Position numbers and translations under genes: made by a program. A stretch of DNA of 6,013 nt, from contig DEPW01000095.1 in NCBI GenBank assembly GCA_002358965.1, positions 1 to 6,013 of the forward strand, read 5' to 3'. Below the pieces are notes generated by a model. It was not told the origin of the DNA, searched no databases, and saw nothing but the letters and a program-made list of their open reading frames with translations. Position 1 is the stretch's first letter, and every line of letters begins with the position of its first letter. This DNA comes from Bacteroidales bacterium UBA3382 (lineage in GTDB: Bacteria > Bacteroidota > Bacteroidia > Bacteroidales > UBA932). Of this stretch, positions 1 to 6,013 are shown in pieces.

Positions 1-287
1 ATAGCGGCCGAAAGCCTTTCGCGCACATCCCTGCTGACATTGTCGTCCAGCCGGAAATACGGTATGACGGAGGAAAGCCGCTCCTCTTGCTCGTCGAGAA
101 GCTCGCGCTCGGTCTTGAGTATCGGAAAATCTATCGGCGATATGAGGGTCTCGTAGGCCCACGGACGCCCCACCTGGTAATGATATTTGAACTTTCCCAC
201 ATTAGGGAAAAAGAACAGCAATACCACAAACACCGACAAAAGCGGCAGATACACCCTCCACCCTTTCGGGAAAAACTCTTTTTCCAT
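1..287 (-). CDS. 7TM HDIG-family (PgpH-like) phosphohydrolase, N-terminal fragment
   Basis: Seen: an open frame starts at ATG 287-285 and runs off the left edge after 95 full codons. It reads MEKEFFPKGWRVYLP, then one hydrophobic segment at about residues 11-28 (VYLPLLSVFVVLLFFFP). A hydrophilic part follows with GKFKYHYQVGRPWAYETLI at 31-49, then SPIDFPILKTERELL. Known: this short basic N-terminus, first membrane helix and FKY..GRPW..E.LI.P.DFPI segment are typical of Bacteroidetes HDIG metalloproteins, which carry an extracytoplasmic 7TMR-HDED domain, seven membrane helices and a cytoplasmic HD domain. PgpH of this family hydrolyses cyclic-di-AMP in Listeria. Inferred: the membrane helices and HD motif lie beyond the window, so the catalytic call rests on N-terminal resemblance alone. 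The start lies five bases after the stop of the upstream dehydrogenase gene, without a Shine-Dalgarno site, so it is probably co-transcribed. The fragment is cut by the window, not broken. Confidence 0.75.
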   Translation of the reverse strand, partial: MEKEFFPKGWRVYLPLLSVFVVLLFFFPNVGKFKYHYQVGRPWAYETLISPIDFPILKTERELLDEQEERLSSVIPYFRLDDNVSRDVRERLSAA

Positions 288-292
288 GGCAG

Positions 293-1114
293 TTACTGGT
301 TTTTCTTAAACGGAGAGTCCGGTTCTTTCGCCATATAGGAAAATGTCAGCTTATCGGTAAGCGACGGGAACATCCTGTGCATCAATACGGTAAGCTTTCC
401 TATCGGCGTCAGGACGACCTTGTTTCTCCTCTTGTCGACGGCCCTGGCCATTATTTCGGCGACCCTTTCGGCCGTCATCATCTTGCCTTCGTCCCTCGGT
501 GACTCGCCCTGTTGCGAACCGTCTGCCGAAAGAGCCGTGTTCCTTATGTTCGAGGCGGTAAAACCGGGAGCGAACACGAGCACATGCAGGCCGTCGTACA
601 GATGCTCTATCCTCAATGTGTCCAGAAAACCCCTGATCGCATATTTCGAGGCCGAATAGCCTGATCGCGCCGGGAGTGCCGAATAGCCGGCTATGCTGAT
701 CACGCCGACTACCGAGCCTTTGGATTGCAAAAGATACGGAAGAGCGTATTTGGTACAGTACACGGTCCCCCAGAAATTGACATCCATGAGACGTTTAAGC
801 ACCGACAGGTCCAGATCGCGGACCATCGCCCTCATCGATATTCCGGCATTGTTGATCAGGATGTCTATTCGCCCGAACTTTTCAACCGTCTTTTCGACAA
901 GGTTGCGGCAATCCTCTTCCACGCTCACATCCGTCTTTACGCATAGTACATTGTCCTTTGCACAAGGAAAGGCTTCAGCCTGGGCGAGCAACTTGTCGAT
1001 AGAGCGGGCGGCCATCACGACACGGTAGCCGCGGGATGCATACAATTTCGAAGAAGCCAACCCTATACCAGAGCTGGCTCCCGTGATTATCACGACTTTA
1101 CTGTCAGTATCCAT
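293..1114 (-). CDS. Short-chain dehydrogenase/reductase, candidate 3-keto long-chain-base reductase
   Basis: This is a 273-residue classical SDR, full length for the family. Seen: cofactor loop TGASSGIG at 11-18, an Arg at 37 after the second strand (suggests NADP(H) preference), NNAG at 88-91, and the tetrad N113, S140, Y153, K157 in YSASK, followed by PG at 183-184. The stretches LKRLMDVNFWGTVY and YSASKYAIRGFLDTLRIE resemble 3-ketodihydrosphingosine reductases, although other SDR branches (DHRS7-like) share them. The C-terminal tail (about 240-270: KLTVL...FPSLTDKL...MAKEPDSPFK) goes beyond the Rossmann core and recurs in Bacteroidetes homologues. Inferred: it reduces the 3-keto amine made by the oxoamine synthase encoded just upstream; the two genes overlap by one base (TAATG), suggesting translational coupling. 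Substrate is not determinable here; a general 3-oxoacyl or other ketoreductase role remains possible. The SDR family call is secure, the lipid role moderate. Confidence 0.93.
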   Translation of the reverse strand: MDTDSKVVIITGASSGIGLASSKLYASRGYRVVMAARSIDKLLAQAEAFPCAKDNVLCVKTDVSVEEDCRNLVEKTVEKFGRIDILINNAGISMRAMVRDLDLSVLKRLMDVNFWGTVYCTKYALPYLLQSKGSVVGVISIAGYSALPARSGYSASKYAIRGFLDTLRIEHLYDGLHVLVFAPGFTASNIRNTALSADGSQQGESPRDEGKMMTAERVAEIMARAVDKRRNKVVLTPIGKLTVLMHRMFPSLTDKLTFSYMAKEPDSPFKKNQ

Positions 1115-2376
1115 TATTGTATCGCTCTGTCCTGGATATCGTCGGCATCGTATACTCCCTGCGCAAGCTTGTCCCTCACTTCGGAGAACGCCTTGAGAGT
1201 GCGATCCACATCTTCAAGCGTATGGACGGCGGTAGGGATGATCCTGAACATCAGCAGGCCTTTCGGGATGACAGGATATGTGACCACGGAGCAGAAGATA
1301 CCGTAATTTTCCCTGAGATCCACCACTATGTTCGTAGCCTGAGGGATGGTGCCGTGTATGAATACAGGGGTCACGCAAGCCTGCGCGAGCCCGATGTCGA
1401 AGCCGAGGTTGCGGAAACCGTCCTGAAGGGCCCTCGTGACTGTCCAGAGCTTCTTGCGGAGTTCGTCTCCTTCCTGCCCCCTTATGATTTCAAGGCGTTT
1501 CAGACAGCCCTCGACGATAGGCATAGGGAGGGATTTGGCGTAAATCTGGGAACGCAGATTGTATCTCAGATAATCTATCACCGAATGAGGTCCGGCAACG
1601 AATCCGCCGATGATGGCCATAGACTTGGCAAAAGCTCCGATATAGAGGTCTATGCCGTCCATGCAGCCGAAATGTTCCGATGTGCCGCGTCCGTGTTCGC
1701 CCATCACGCCGAAACCGTGAGCGTCGTCGATGAGGATGCGGAACCTGTATTTCTTTTTCAGTTCGACAATCTGGTCAAGGATTCCGAGCGCACCGGTCAT
1801 TCCGTACACCCCTTCGGTAATCAGCAATACGCCTCCTCCTGTCTCTTCGCAGACTTTGAGGGCGCGCTGTATGGTCTTTTCGCATTTCTCTATGTCGTTA
1901 TGCGGATAGACCATCCTCTTCCCCTGGTGCATGCGGCAACCGTCGATCAGGCAGGCGTGCGCCTCCGAATCGTATACGATCACATCGTGTCTGGTACAGA
2001 GGGCGTCTATCGTCGAAATGATTCCCTGATAGCCGAAGTTGAAAAGGAAAGCGTCCTCTTTCTTCTCGAAATCGGCGAGCTCGCGTTCCATGCGCTCGTG
2101 CAGGGAGGTGTGTCCGCTCATCATACGGCTTCCCATAGGATAGGCCAGTCCCCATCTTTCGGAGGCCTCGGCATCCACCTTCCTGATTTGAGGATGGTTC
2201 GCAAGCCCGAGATAGTTGTTCAGGCTCCAGCAAAGCACCTCTTTCCCGTTAAAACGCATGTGCGGGCCTATTTCGCCTTCGAGTTTAGGGTACATGAAAT
2301 AGCCGAAGGCTTTTTTCCTGTATTGTCCGAGAGGTCCTCCCGAATCCTTCTCGATCCTGTCGAAAATATCTGTCAT
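1114..2376 (-). CDS. PLP-dependent alpha-oxoamine synthase (serine palmitoyltransferase / cysteate acyltransferase type)
   Basis: This is a 420-residue fold-type I PLP enzyme of the alpha-oxoamine synthase family, which condenses an amino acid with an acyl thioester with loss of CO2. Seen: SLNNYLGLANHP near 51-62; PMGSRMMSGH at 80-89; the PLP-stacking His at 140 (SEAHACLIDG); D217 and H220 in IDDAHGFG, which bind the pyridine nitrogen and O3'; and Schiff-base Lys 251 in FAKSMAIIGGFVAG. All catalytic residues are present. The N-terminus (MTDIFDRI...GPLGQY...GYF.YPKLEG) matches a Bacteroidetes branch often annotated loosely as glycine C-acetyltransferase or aminotransferase, distinct from the Bacteroides/Sphingobacterium serine palmitoyltransferase type (which has GSGCAGSRFLNGT at the equivalent place). 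The start at 2376 agrees with that family's N-terminus. It sits 33 bp after gyrB and is coupled to the SDR gene. Inferred: first step of sphingoid or sulfonolipid base synthesis; serine versus cysteate is undecided. KBL and BioF are less likely because no threonine or biotin genes adjoin. Confidence 0.9.
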   Translation of the reverse strand: MTDIFDRIEKDSGGPLGQYRKKAFGYFMYPKLEGEIGPHMRFNGKEVLCWSLNNYLGLANHPQIRKVDAEASERWGLAYPMGSRMMSGHTSLHERMERELADFEKKEDAFLFNFGYQGIISTIDALCTRHDVIVYDSEAHACLIDGCRMHQGKRMVYPHNDIEKCEKTIQRALKVCEETGGGVLLITEGVYGMTGALGILDQIVELKKKYRFRILIDDAHGFGVMGEHGRGTSEHFGCMDGIDLYIGAFAKSMAIIGGFVAGPHSVIDYLRYNLRSQIYAKSLPMPIVEGCLKRLEIIRGQEGDELRKKLWTVTRALQDGFRNLGFDIGLAQACVTPVFIHGTIPQATNIVVDLRENYGIFCSVVTYPVIPKGLLMFRIIPTAVHTLEDVDRTLKAFSEVRDKLAQGVYDADDIQDRAIQ

Positions 2377-2409
2377 AATACAATAATGTTAAGGATGAAT
2401 AATCAATAA

Positions 2410-4389
2410 TCAAGCGTCTATATTGGCATATCGGGCATTCGCCTCGATGAATTCCCTTCTCGGCAGCACATCGTCGCCCATGAGCATGGAGAAGGTACGC
2501 TCCGCTTCGGCGGCATTGTCTATCGTCACCTGACGGAGTATGCGCTTTGCCGGATCCATGGTAGTGTCCCACAGCTGAACATCGCTCATTTCGCCGAGAC
2601 CTTTGTAGCGCTGGACATTTATCCCCTTGTCGGCCACTCCTCCCAATTTGTCAATGGCGGCCGAACGCTGCTCTTCCGTATAGCAGTAAATCTGTTCCTT
2701 CCCTTTCTGCACAAGATAGAGAGGAGGCGTCGCAAGATACACGTAACCGTTCAGTATCAGATCCTGCATGTACCTGAAGAAGAAAGTAAGGATGAGCGTC
2801 GCTATGTGGCTTCCGTCCACATCGGCATCGGTCATAATGATTACCTTATGATATCTGAGTTTGCTTAGGTTCAGCACATTGGGATCTTCTTCAGTACCCA
2901 CTGTCACGCCAAGCGCCGAATATATGTTCCTGATTTCCTCACTCTCGAACACCCTGTGCCGCATGGCTTTCTCCACATTGAGGATCTTGCCTTTCAAAGG
3001 CAGGATGGCCTGTATGTTCCTGTCACGGCCGGATATGGCCGTTCCGCCTGCGGAATCTCCTTCGACGAGGAAAAGTTCGCATTTTTCCGGATCGCGGTCC
3101 GAGCAATCCGCCAGTTTTCCCGGAAGCCCCGCTCCGGACATGACGGTCTTGCGCTGGACCAGTTCGCGCGCCTTGCGTGCGGCCTGGCGTGCCGTCGCCG
3201 CCAGCACCACCTTTTCGATGATGAGCCTGGCCTCGCGCGGATTTTCCTCAAGATAGTTGTCCAAAGCGGCAGATGTCGCCTGTGAAACGGCTCCGTCGAC
3301 TTCGCTGTTTCCGAGTTTCGTCTTCGTCTGGCCTTCGAACTGAGGCTCGGCGACCTTCACCGATATCACGGCGGTAAGGCCTTCGCGGAAATCGGACGAA
3401 TCCAATTCGACCTTCTTAGGTATCAGGCCGTTCTTGTCGGCATACCTCTTCAGGGTGGCGGTAAGCCCCCTCTTGAAGCCGGAAAGGTGCGTTCCTCCCT
3501 CTATCGTATTGATATTGTTAACATAGGACTGTATCTTCTCCTTGAAACCGGTATTGTACTGCATCGCTATCTCTATCGGAATCACTTTGTTCGTTTCAAG
3601 GCATATCGGTTCGGGAATCAAAGTTTCAGCGCCTCCGTCGAGATATTCGACAAATTCCCTCAGTCCGGACTCCGAATGGAACACATCCTGCCTGTATCCG
3701 TCCGCCGTCACATGGAAACCGTCATTGTTTCCGACCGGGGCCCTCATGTCCGTCAGCGTAAGCCTGATGCCCTTGTTGAGGTATGCGAGCTCCCTGAGCC
3801 TCGAAGCGAGGGTGTCGTAATCGTACACCGTCGTCACGGTGAATATCTCGGGATCGGGATGGAAGGTAATCACGGTACCTGTCCTGTCGGCCTCGCCCAC
3901 GGCTTTCACCGGATAGAGAGGCTTGCCTTTCGAATATTCCTGCACGAAGACCTTGCCTTCCCTGTAAATCTGCGCCTTAAGATAGTCCGACAGGGCATTT
4001 ACGCAGGATACGCCTACTCCGTGCAGACCTCCCGACACCTTGTAACTGTCTTTGCTGAATTTACCTCCGGCATGGAGGACCGTAAGCACCACTTCGAGAG
4101 CCGAACGCTTTTCCTTTTCGTGCATCCCGGTAGGTATCCCTCGGCCGTTGTCCTCGACCGTAATCGAATTGTCATGATTGATTGTCACCTCTATCTCCGT
4201 ACAGAATCCGGCAAGAGCCTCGTCTATACTGTTGTCCACGACTTCATAGACAAGATGGTGCAGTCCCCGCTCTCCGATGTCGCCTATGTACATAGACGGC
4301 CTTTTCCTCACAGCCTCAAGGCCTTCAAGCACCTGTATACTATCCGCCGAATAATTCTGGGCGGTCGCATTCAACTGATTTTCGTCCAT
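2410..4389 (-). CDS. gyrB: DNA gyrase subunit B
   Basis: GyrB pairs with GyrA to form the ATP-driven type II topoisomerase that introduces negative supercoils. The protein has 659 residues and looks intact. Seen: SIQVLEGLEAVRKRPSMYIGD at 17-37; GHKL ATPase residues E49 and N53 (YEVVDNSIDEA), D80 (EDNGRG) and the ATP lid KVSGGLHGVGVS at 117-128; the transducer loop QTKTKLGN at 354-361; TOPRIM residues E443 (LVEGDSAGG) and D521/D523/D525 (DADVDGSH); and the C-terminal QRYKGLGEM at 593-601, ending YANIDA. Length matches Gram-positive and Bacteroidetes GyrB, without the roughly 170-residue TOPRIM insert of the E. coli protein. ParE is the alternative, but the ending and overall motif wording favour GyrB. 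The start at 4389 is the only ATG placed before the conserved block and is preceded by a promoter-bearing spacer. No GyrA gene is in the window. The stop is TGA. Confidence 0.98.
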   Translation of the reverse strand: MDENQLNATAQNYSADSIQVLEGLEAVRKRPSMYIGDIGERGLHHLVYEVVDNSIDEALAGFCTEIEVTINHDNSITVEDNGRGIPTGMHEKEKRSALEVVLTVLHAGGKFSKDSYKVSGGLHGVGVSCVNALSDYLKAQIYREGKVFVQEYSKGKPLYPVKAVGEADRTGTVITFHPDPEIFTVTTVYDYDTLASRLRELAYLNKGIRLTLTDMRAPVGNNDGFHVTADGYRQDVFHSESGLREFVEYLDGGAETLIPEPICLETNKVIPIEIAMQYNTGFKEKIQSYVNNINTIEGGTHLSGFKRGLTATLKRYADKNGLIPKKVELDSSDFREGLTAVISVKVAEPQFEGQTKTKLGNSEVDGAVSQATSAALDNYLEENPREARLIIEKVVLAATARQAARKARELVQRKTVMSGAGLPGKLADCSDRDPEKCELFLVEGDSAGGTAISGRDRNIQAILPLKGKILNVEKAMRHRVFESEEIRNIYSALGVTVGTEEDPNVLNLSKLRYHKVIIMTDADVDGSHIATLILTFFFRYMQDLILNGYVYLATPPLYLVQKGKEQIYCYTEEQRSAAIDKLGGVADKGINVQRYKGLGEMSDVQLWDTTMDPAKRILRQVTIDNAAEAERTFSMLMGDDVLPRREFIEANARYANIDA

Positions 4390-4414
4390 ATGTTATTTTA
4401 AAAATTTAAACAAG

Positions 4415-4422
4415 CAAAGATA
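4415..4422 (-). promoter_or_regulatory. Bacteroidetes-type -7 promoter element of gyrB
   Basis: Read on the minus strand, 4422-4415 is TATCTTTG, an exact match to the Bacteroidetes sigma-ABfr -7 consensus TAnnTTTG. It lies in the 42-bp A/T-rich spacer before gyrB, with its 3' end 25 bp from the ATG, which implies a short leader of roughly 20 nt. The usual -33 TTTG with a 19-21 bp spacer is not present; the nearest TTG (4437-4435) is only 12 bp away. The call rests on the -7 match, position and base composition. Confidence 0.6.
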
Positions 4423-4431
4423 ATAAAAATC

Positions 4432-5970
4432 TTACAATTTCACGCTAATCCCGGCCACAAAATTAATCCCCGGCATAGCATGAAGCGGCTGGAACTGGAT
4501 CGTCTCGTTCAGAAGATTCCGCCCGGCCAGAAAGACCGACAGCTTTTCACTGAAACGGTATTCGACATCCGCCCCCAGATCGACCCATCCGGGTATCACA
4601 TACGGCGCATTCCCCCATTTTCCGGAAAATTCGGCGCTTACACTTACGAACAGCCTCGAACGCCAGGCGTATCTGAGGAAACCTCCGCCGGAAAATGCCG
4701 CAGGCACCAGTTCGTTCGGCTGACGGCTTATGTTGAAATAATCATTGTATTCCACTCTCGCGCCGGCTTCGAACGACTTTGTGCGGAAGGAAAGATCCGC
4801 CCTCGCACTCAGATAATCGGCGGACATGGAATACGACAGGTGCGCCGCATCGGACGAAGACATCCTGAATGCCGGCATACCTTCCATGCGTCCCCAGGCT
4901 ACGCTTAAATCATACGAAAACGACGATTTCACGCTTCCGAGCAGCGAGAACGAGACATCGTACGGATTTGACGAAAAATATTGCAGCGAAAGGGCGTTGC
5001 GGGAAATGTCGAAAAACCTGTATTCGCGGATTACTCCCGAATATCTGTTCATGACATTTCCTCCGCCGGCAGACAGCTCGAGCCACAGGTAATTCCTGAC
5101 AGCCGTGAATCTCACATCGGCAGCCGGAAATATCCAGCGTTTCCTGCCCGACGGGGATGTCCTGATGGCTCCGTCGGCATCATTGGCCGCAATCCACGAC
5201 AACCTCGCCCCGGCGCTGACAGTCCACCGTCCTGCGCTATAACGGTATTTCGGCACAAAATCCATGGAAAATGTCATCATGTCCCGGAAACCGCCGTAAT
5301 CCGCAAGGTCCATGCTTATGTCAGCTATGACGGCATGGTCCCGTCTGAACACAGGGCCGAGCGAAATGTCCACGGACAGACTGTGTTCCTGCAATCCATA
5401 CCTGCTCCCGTCGCCGAAACTGTCCGAGGAATACGAATATCCGGCATCGGCCTTATAGTAAAAATAATCCGTCCCGTCATTATCGCAGACCGCCTTGATC
5501 CTCCCGTAAAACGAATCGAACCACCTGTCCACGGCATGATTACGGGCGGAAAACCCGCAATAGCCCGCTCCGAAATACAGCCTGCCCGTATCCCAGCTGT
5601 AATCTCCGGCTATTCCGGCTTCGTTCTGCATCAGAAGCGCCTTGTCATACCTCCATCCGGTCCTTTCCGAAAGGCCGTTTTCAAAAGAGAGCATGTCAAG
5701 CCCTCCGTAATACCCGTAATGGCCGCCGAATACTGACAGTCCGAATACGGGGCCTGTCACCGCCGCGATATCCAATGCGGCATAGCTCGCCCAGGGATAG
5801 CCGCCTCCTATATCGAAAGACAGCACCGGCCTTCTTTCCGAAGCCGGAATATTCACCGCTCCATAACGGTGAGGGGTGAATTTGTAATCCCCTCCGAATT
5901 TACGGTCGAACACCGAATAGCTGAAATCCCCGGCTCCGGACACGGAAGTATCCTGGACGGACTGCGGCAA
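4432..5970 (-). CDS. Outer-membrane beta-barrel protein, TonB-receptor type, 5' end unresolved (possible pseudogene)
   Basis: Seen: a long frame rich in alternating Tyr/Phe/Ser/Gly strands, with DYKFTPHRYGAVNIPA near the front, ALSLQYFSSNPYDVSF at about 326-341 and the final segment VFLAGRNLLNETIQFQ....GINFVAGISV at 479-510. Known: barrel-only TonB-receptor-like proteins of Bacteroidetes end with an N-L-L-N turn, then a glycine-rich last strand. No plug domain is visible. The last residue is Leu, where many such proteins end in Phe. The coordinates use TTG 5970-5968, the first plausible start after an in-frame TAG (6003-6001), giving 512 residues without signal peptide or ATG. The reading stays family-like up to the TAG (ASLAEIHQSPLPQSV), so the true gene probably starts outside the window and is interrupted by a nonsense codon or sequencing error. 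If intact it would sit in the outer membrane; ligand unknown. It ends 42 bp before gyrB, on the same strand. Confidence 0.75.
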   Translation of the reverse strand: MPQSVQDTSVSGAGDFSYSVFDRKFGGDYKFTPHRYGAVNIPASERRPVLSFDIGGGYPWASYAALDIAAVTGPVFGLSVFGGHYGYYGGLDMLSFENGLSERTGWRYDKALLMQNEAGIAGDYSWDTGRLYFGAGYCGFSARNHAVDRWFDSFYGRIKAVCDNDGTDYFYYKADAGYSYSSDSFGDGSRYGLQEHSLSVDISLGPVFRRDHAVIADISMDLADYGGFRDMMTFSMDFVPKYRYSAGRWTVSAGARLSWIAANDADGAIRTSPSGRKRWIFPAADVRFTAVRNYLWLELSAGGGNVMNRYSGVIREYRFFDISRNALSLQYFSSNPYDVSFSLLGSVKSSFSYDLSVAWGRMEGMPAFRMSSSDAAHLSYSMSADYLSARADLSFRTKSFEAGARVEYNDYFNISRQPNELVPAAFSGGGFLRYAWRSRLFVSVSAEFSGKWGNAPYVIPGWVDLGADVEYRFSEKLSVFLAGRNLLNETIQFQPLHAMPGINFVAGISVKL

Positions 5971-6000
5971 AGGCGACTGGTGTATCTCCGCAAGCGAGGC

Positions 6001-6003
6001 CTA
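6001..6003 (-). other. In-frame amber codon at the 5' edge of the barrel gene
   Basis: On the minus strand the frame reads CGC CGT TTC TAG GCC TCG CTT GCG GAG (RRF*ASLAE). The residues after the stop continue naturally into the barrel protein, and no ATG in this frame lies between the stop and residue 93. It could be a nonsense mutation (GAG, CAG or AAG to TAG), a sequence error close to the end of the contig, or the end of an upstream gene. Only ten bases are visible on its upstream side. Confidence 0.6.
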
Positions 6004-6013
6004 GAAACGGCGG

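Noticed and set aside
87..338. An 83-codon plus-strand frame near the left edge
   Set aside because: It overlaps in antisense the HDIG N-terminus and the end of the SDR gene, both of which have recognisable family sequence.
1117..2409. A 430-codon open frame on the plus strand covering the whole oxoamine synthase gene
   Set aside because: It is an antisense shadow of a fully convincing PLP enzyme, starts at a TTG, has no recognisable domain, and arises from codon choice in the real gene.
2377..2409. A separate promoter or terminator between gyrB and the oxoamine synthase
   Set aside because: The 33 bp is A/T-rich, but it contains neither a TAnnTTTG element on the minus strand nor a stable stem followed by a T-run.
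2410..4389. Topoisomerase IV subunit ParE instead of GyrB
   Set aside because: The SADSIQVLEGLEAVRKRPSMYIGD opening, QTKTKLGN and the YANIDA ending match Bacteroidetes GyrB; no parC gene adjoins.
3487..4401. A 304-codon plus-strand open frame across the 5' part of gyrB
   Set aside because: It lies antisense to the most conserved part of gyrB (the ATPase domain) and has no family features or leader of its own.
4981..5736. A 251-codon plus-strand open frame inside the barrel gene
   Set aside because: Its composition (Pro, Arg and Ile rich with no pattern) is that of an antisense shadow; the minus-strand frame shows clear beta-barrel periodicity and family motifs.
6001..6003. Amber codon reassigned to an amino acid (alternative genetic code)
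   Set aside because: Recoded TAG is known mainly from some gut phages. The content here is chromosomal, no other in-frame TAG occurs in the genes of the window, and a mutation or sequence error is simpler.

Overview
The window reads as a stretch of Bacteroidota (most likely Bacteroidales) chromosome. Four signs point there: a 659-residue GyrB with the Bacteroidetes ending YANIDA, a plug-less TonB-receptor-type outer-membrane barrel, starts preceded by A/T-rich leaders instead of Shine-Dalgarno sites, and a TAnnTTTG -7 promoter element in front of gyrB. I cannot fix the genus. Rikenellaceae-like relatives would fit the lipid genes, but that is a guess.

Every recognised gene lies on the minus strand, so the reading order is from high to low coordinates. 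From 6013 to 4432 there is an outer-membrane beta-barrel gene whose 5' end is unresolved: the frame has a TAG at 6001-6003, no ATG near it and no signal peptide. A 42-bp A/T-rich spacer (4390-4431) carries the gyrB promoter. gyrB fills 4389-2410. After 33 bp comes a PLP-dependent alpha-oxoamine synthase (2376-1114). Its stop overlaps by one base the start of a short-chain dehydrogenase (1114-293). Five bases later begins a 7TM HDIG phosphohydrolase (287 to beyond position 1), of which only 95 codons are visible.

The oxoamine synthase and dehydrogenase look like consecutive steps of long-chain-base synthesis. The first would condense an amino acid with a fatty acyl thioester to a 3-keto amine, and the second would reduce the keto group. 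The product could be a sphinganine (serine as substrate) or a sulfonolipid base such as capnine (cysteate as substrate). The sequence alone does not decide between them. The HDIG protein belongs to a family with known cyclic-di-AMP hydrolases. From gyrB to the left edge no internal promoter or terminator is apparent, so gyrase, two lipid enzymes and the HDIG protein may share one transcript.

I found no tRNA, rRNA, CRISPR array, insertion sequence or intrinsic terminator. There is no gene-free stretch over 42 bp. Most of the window is ordinary core genome. The points most worth checking are the amber codon in the barrel gene and the substrate of the oxoamine synthase.
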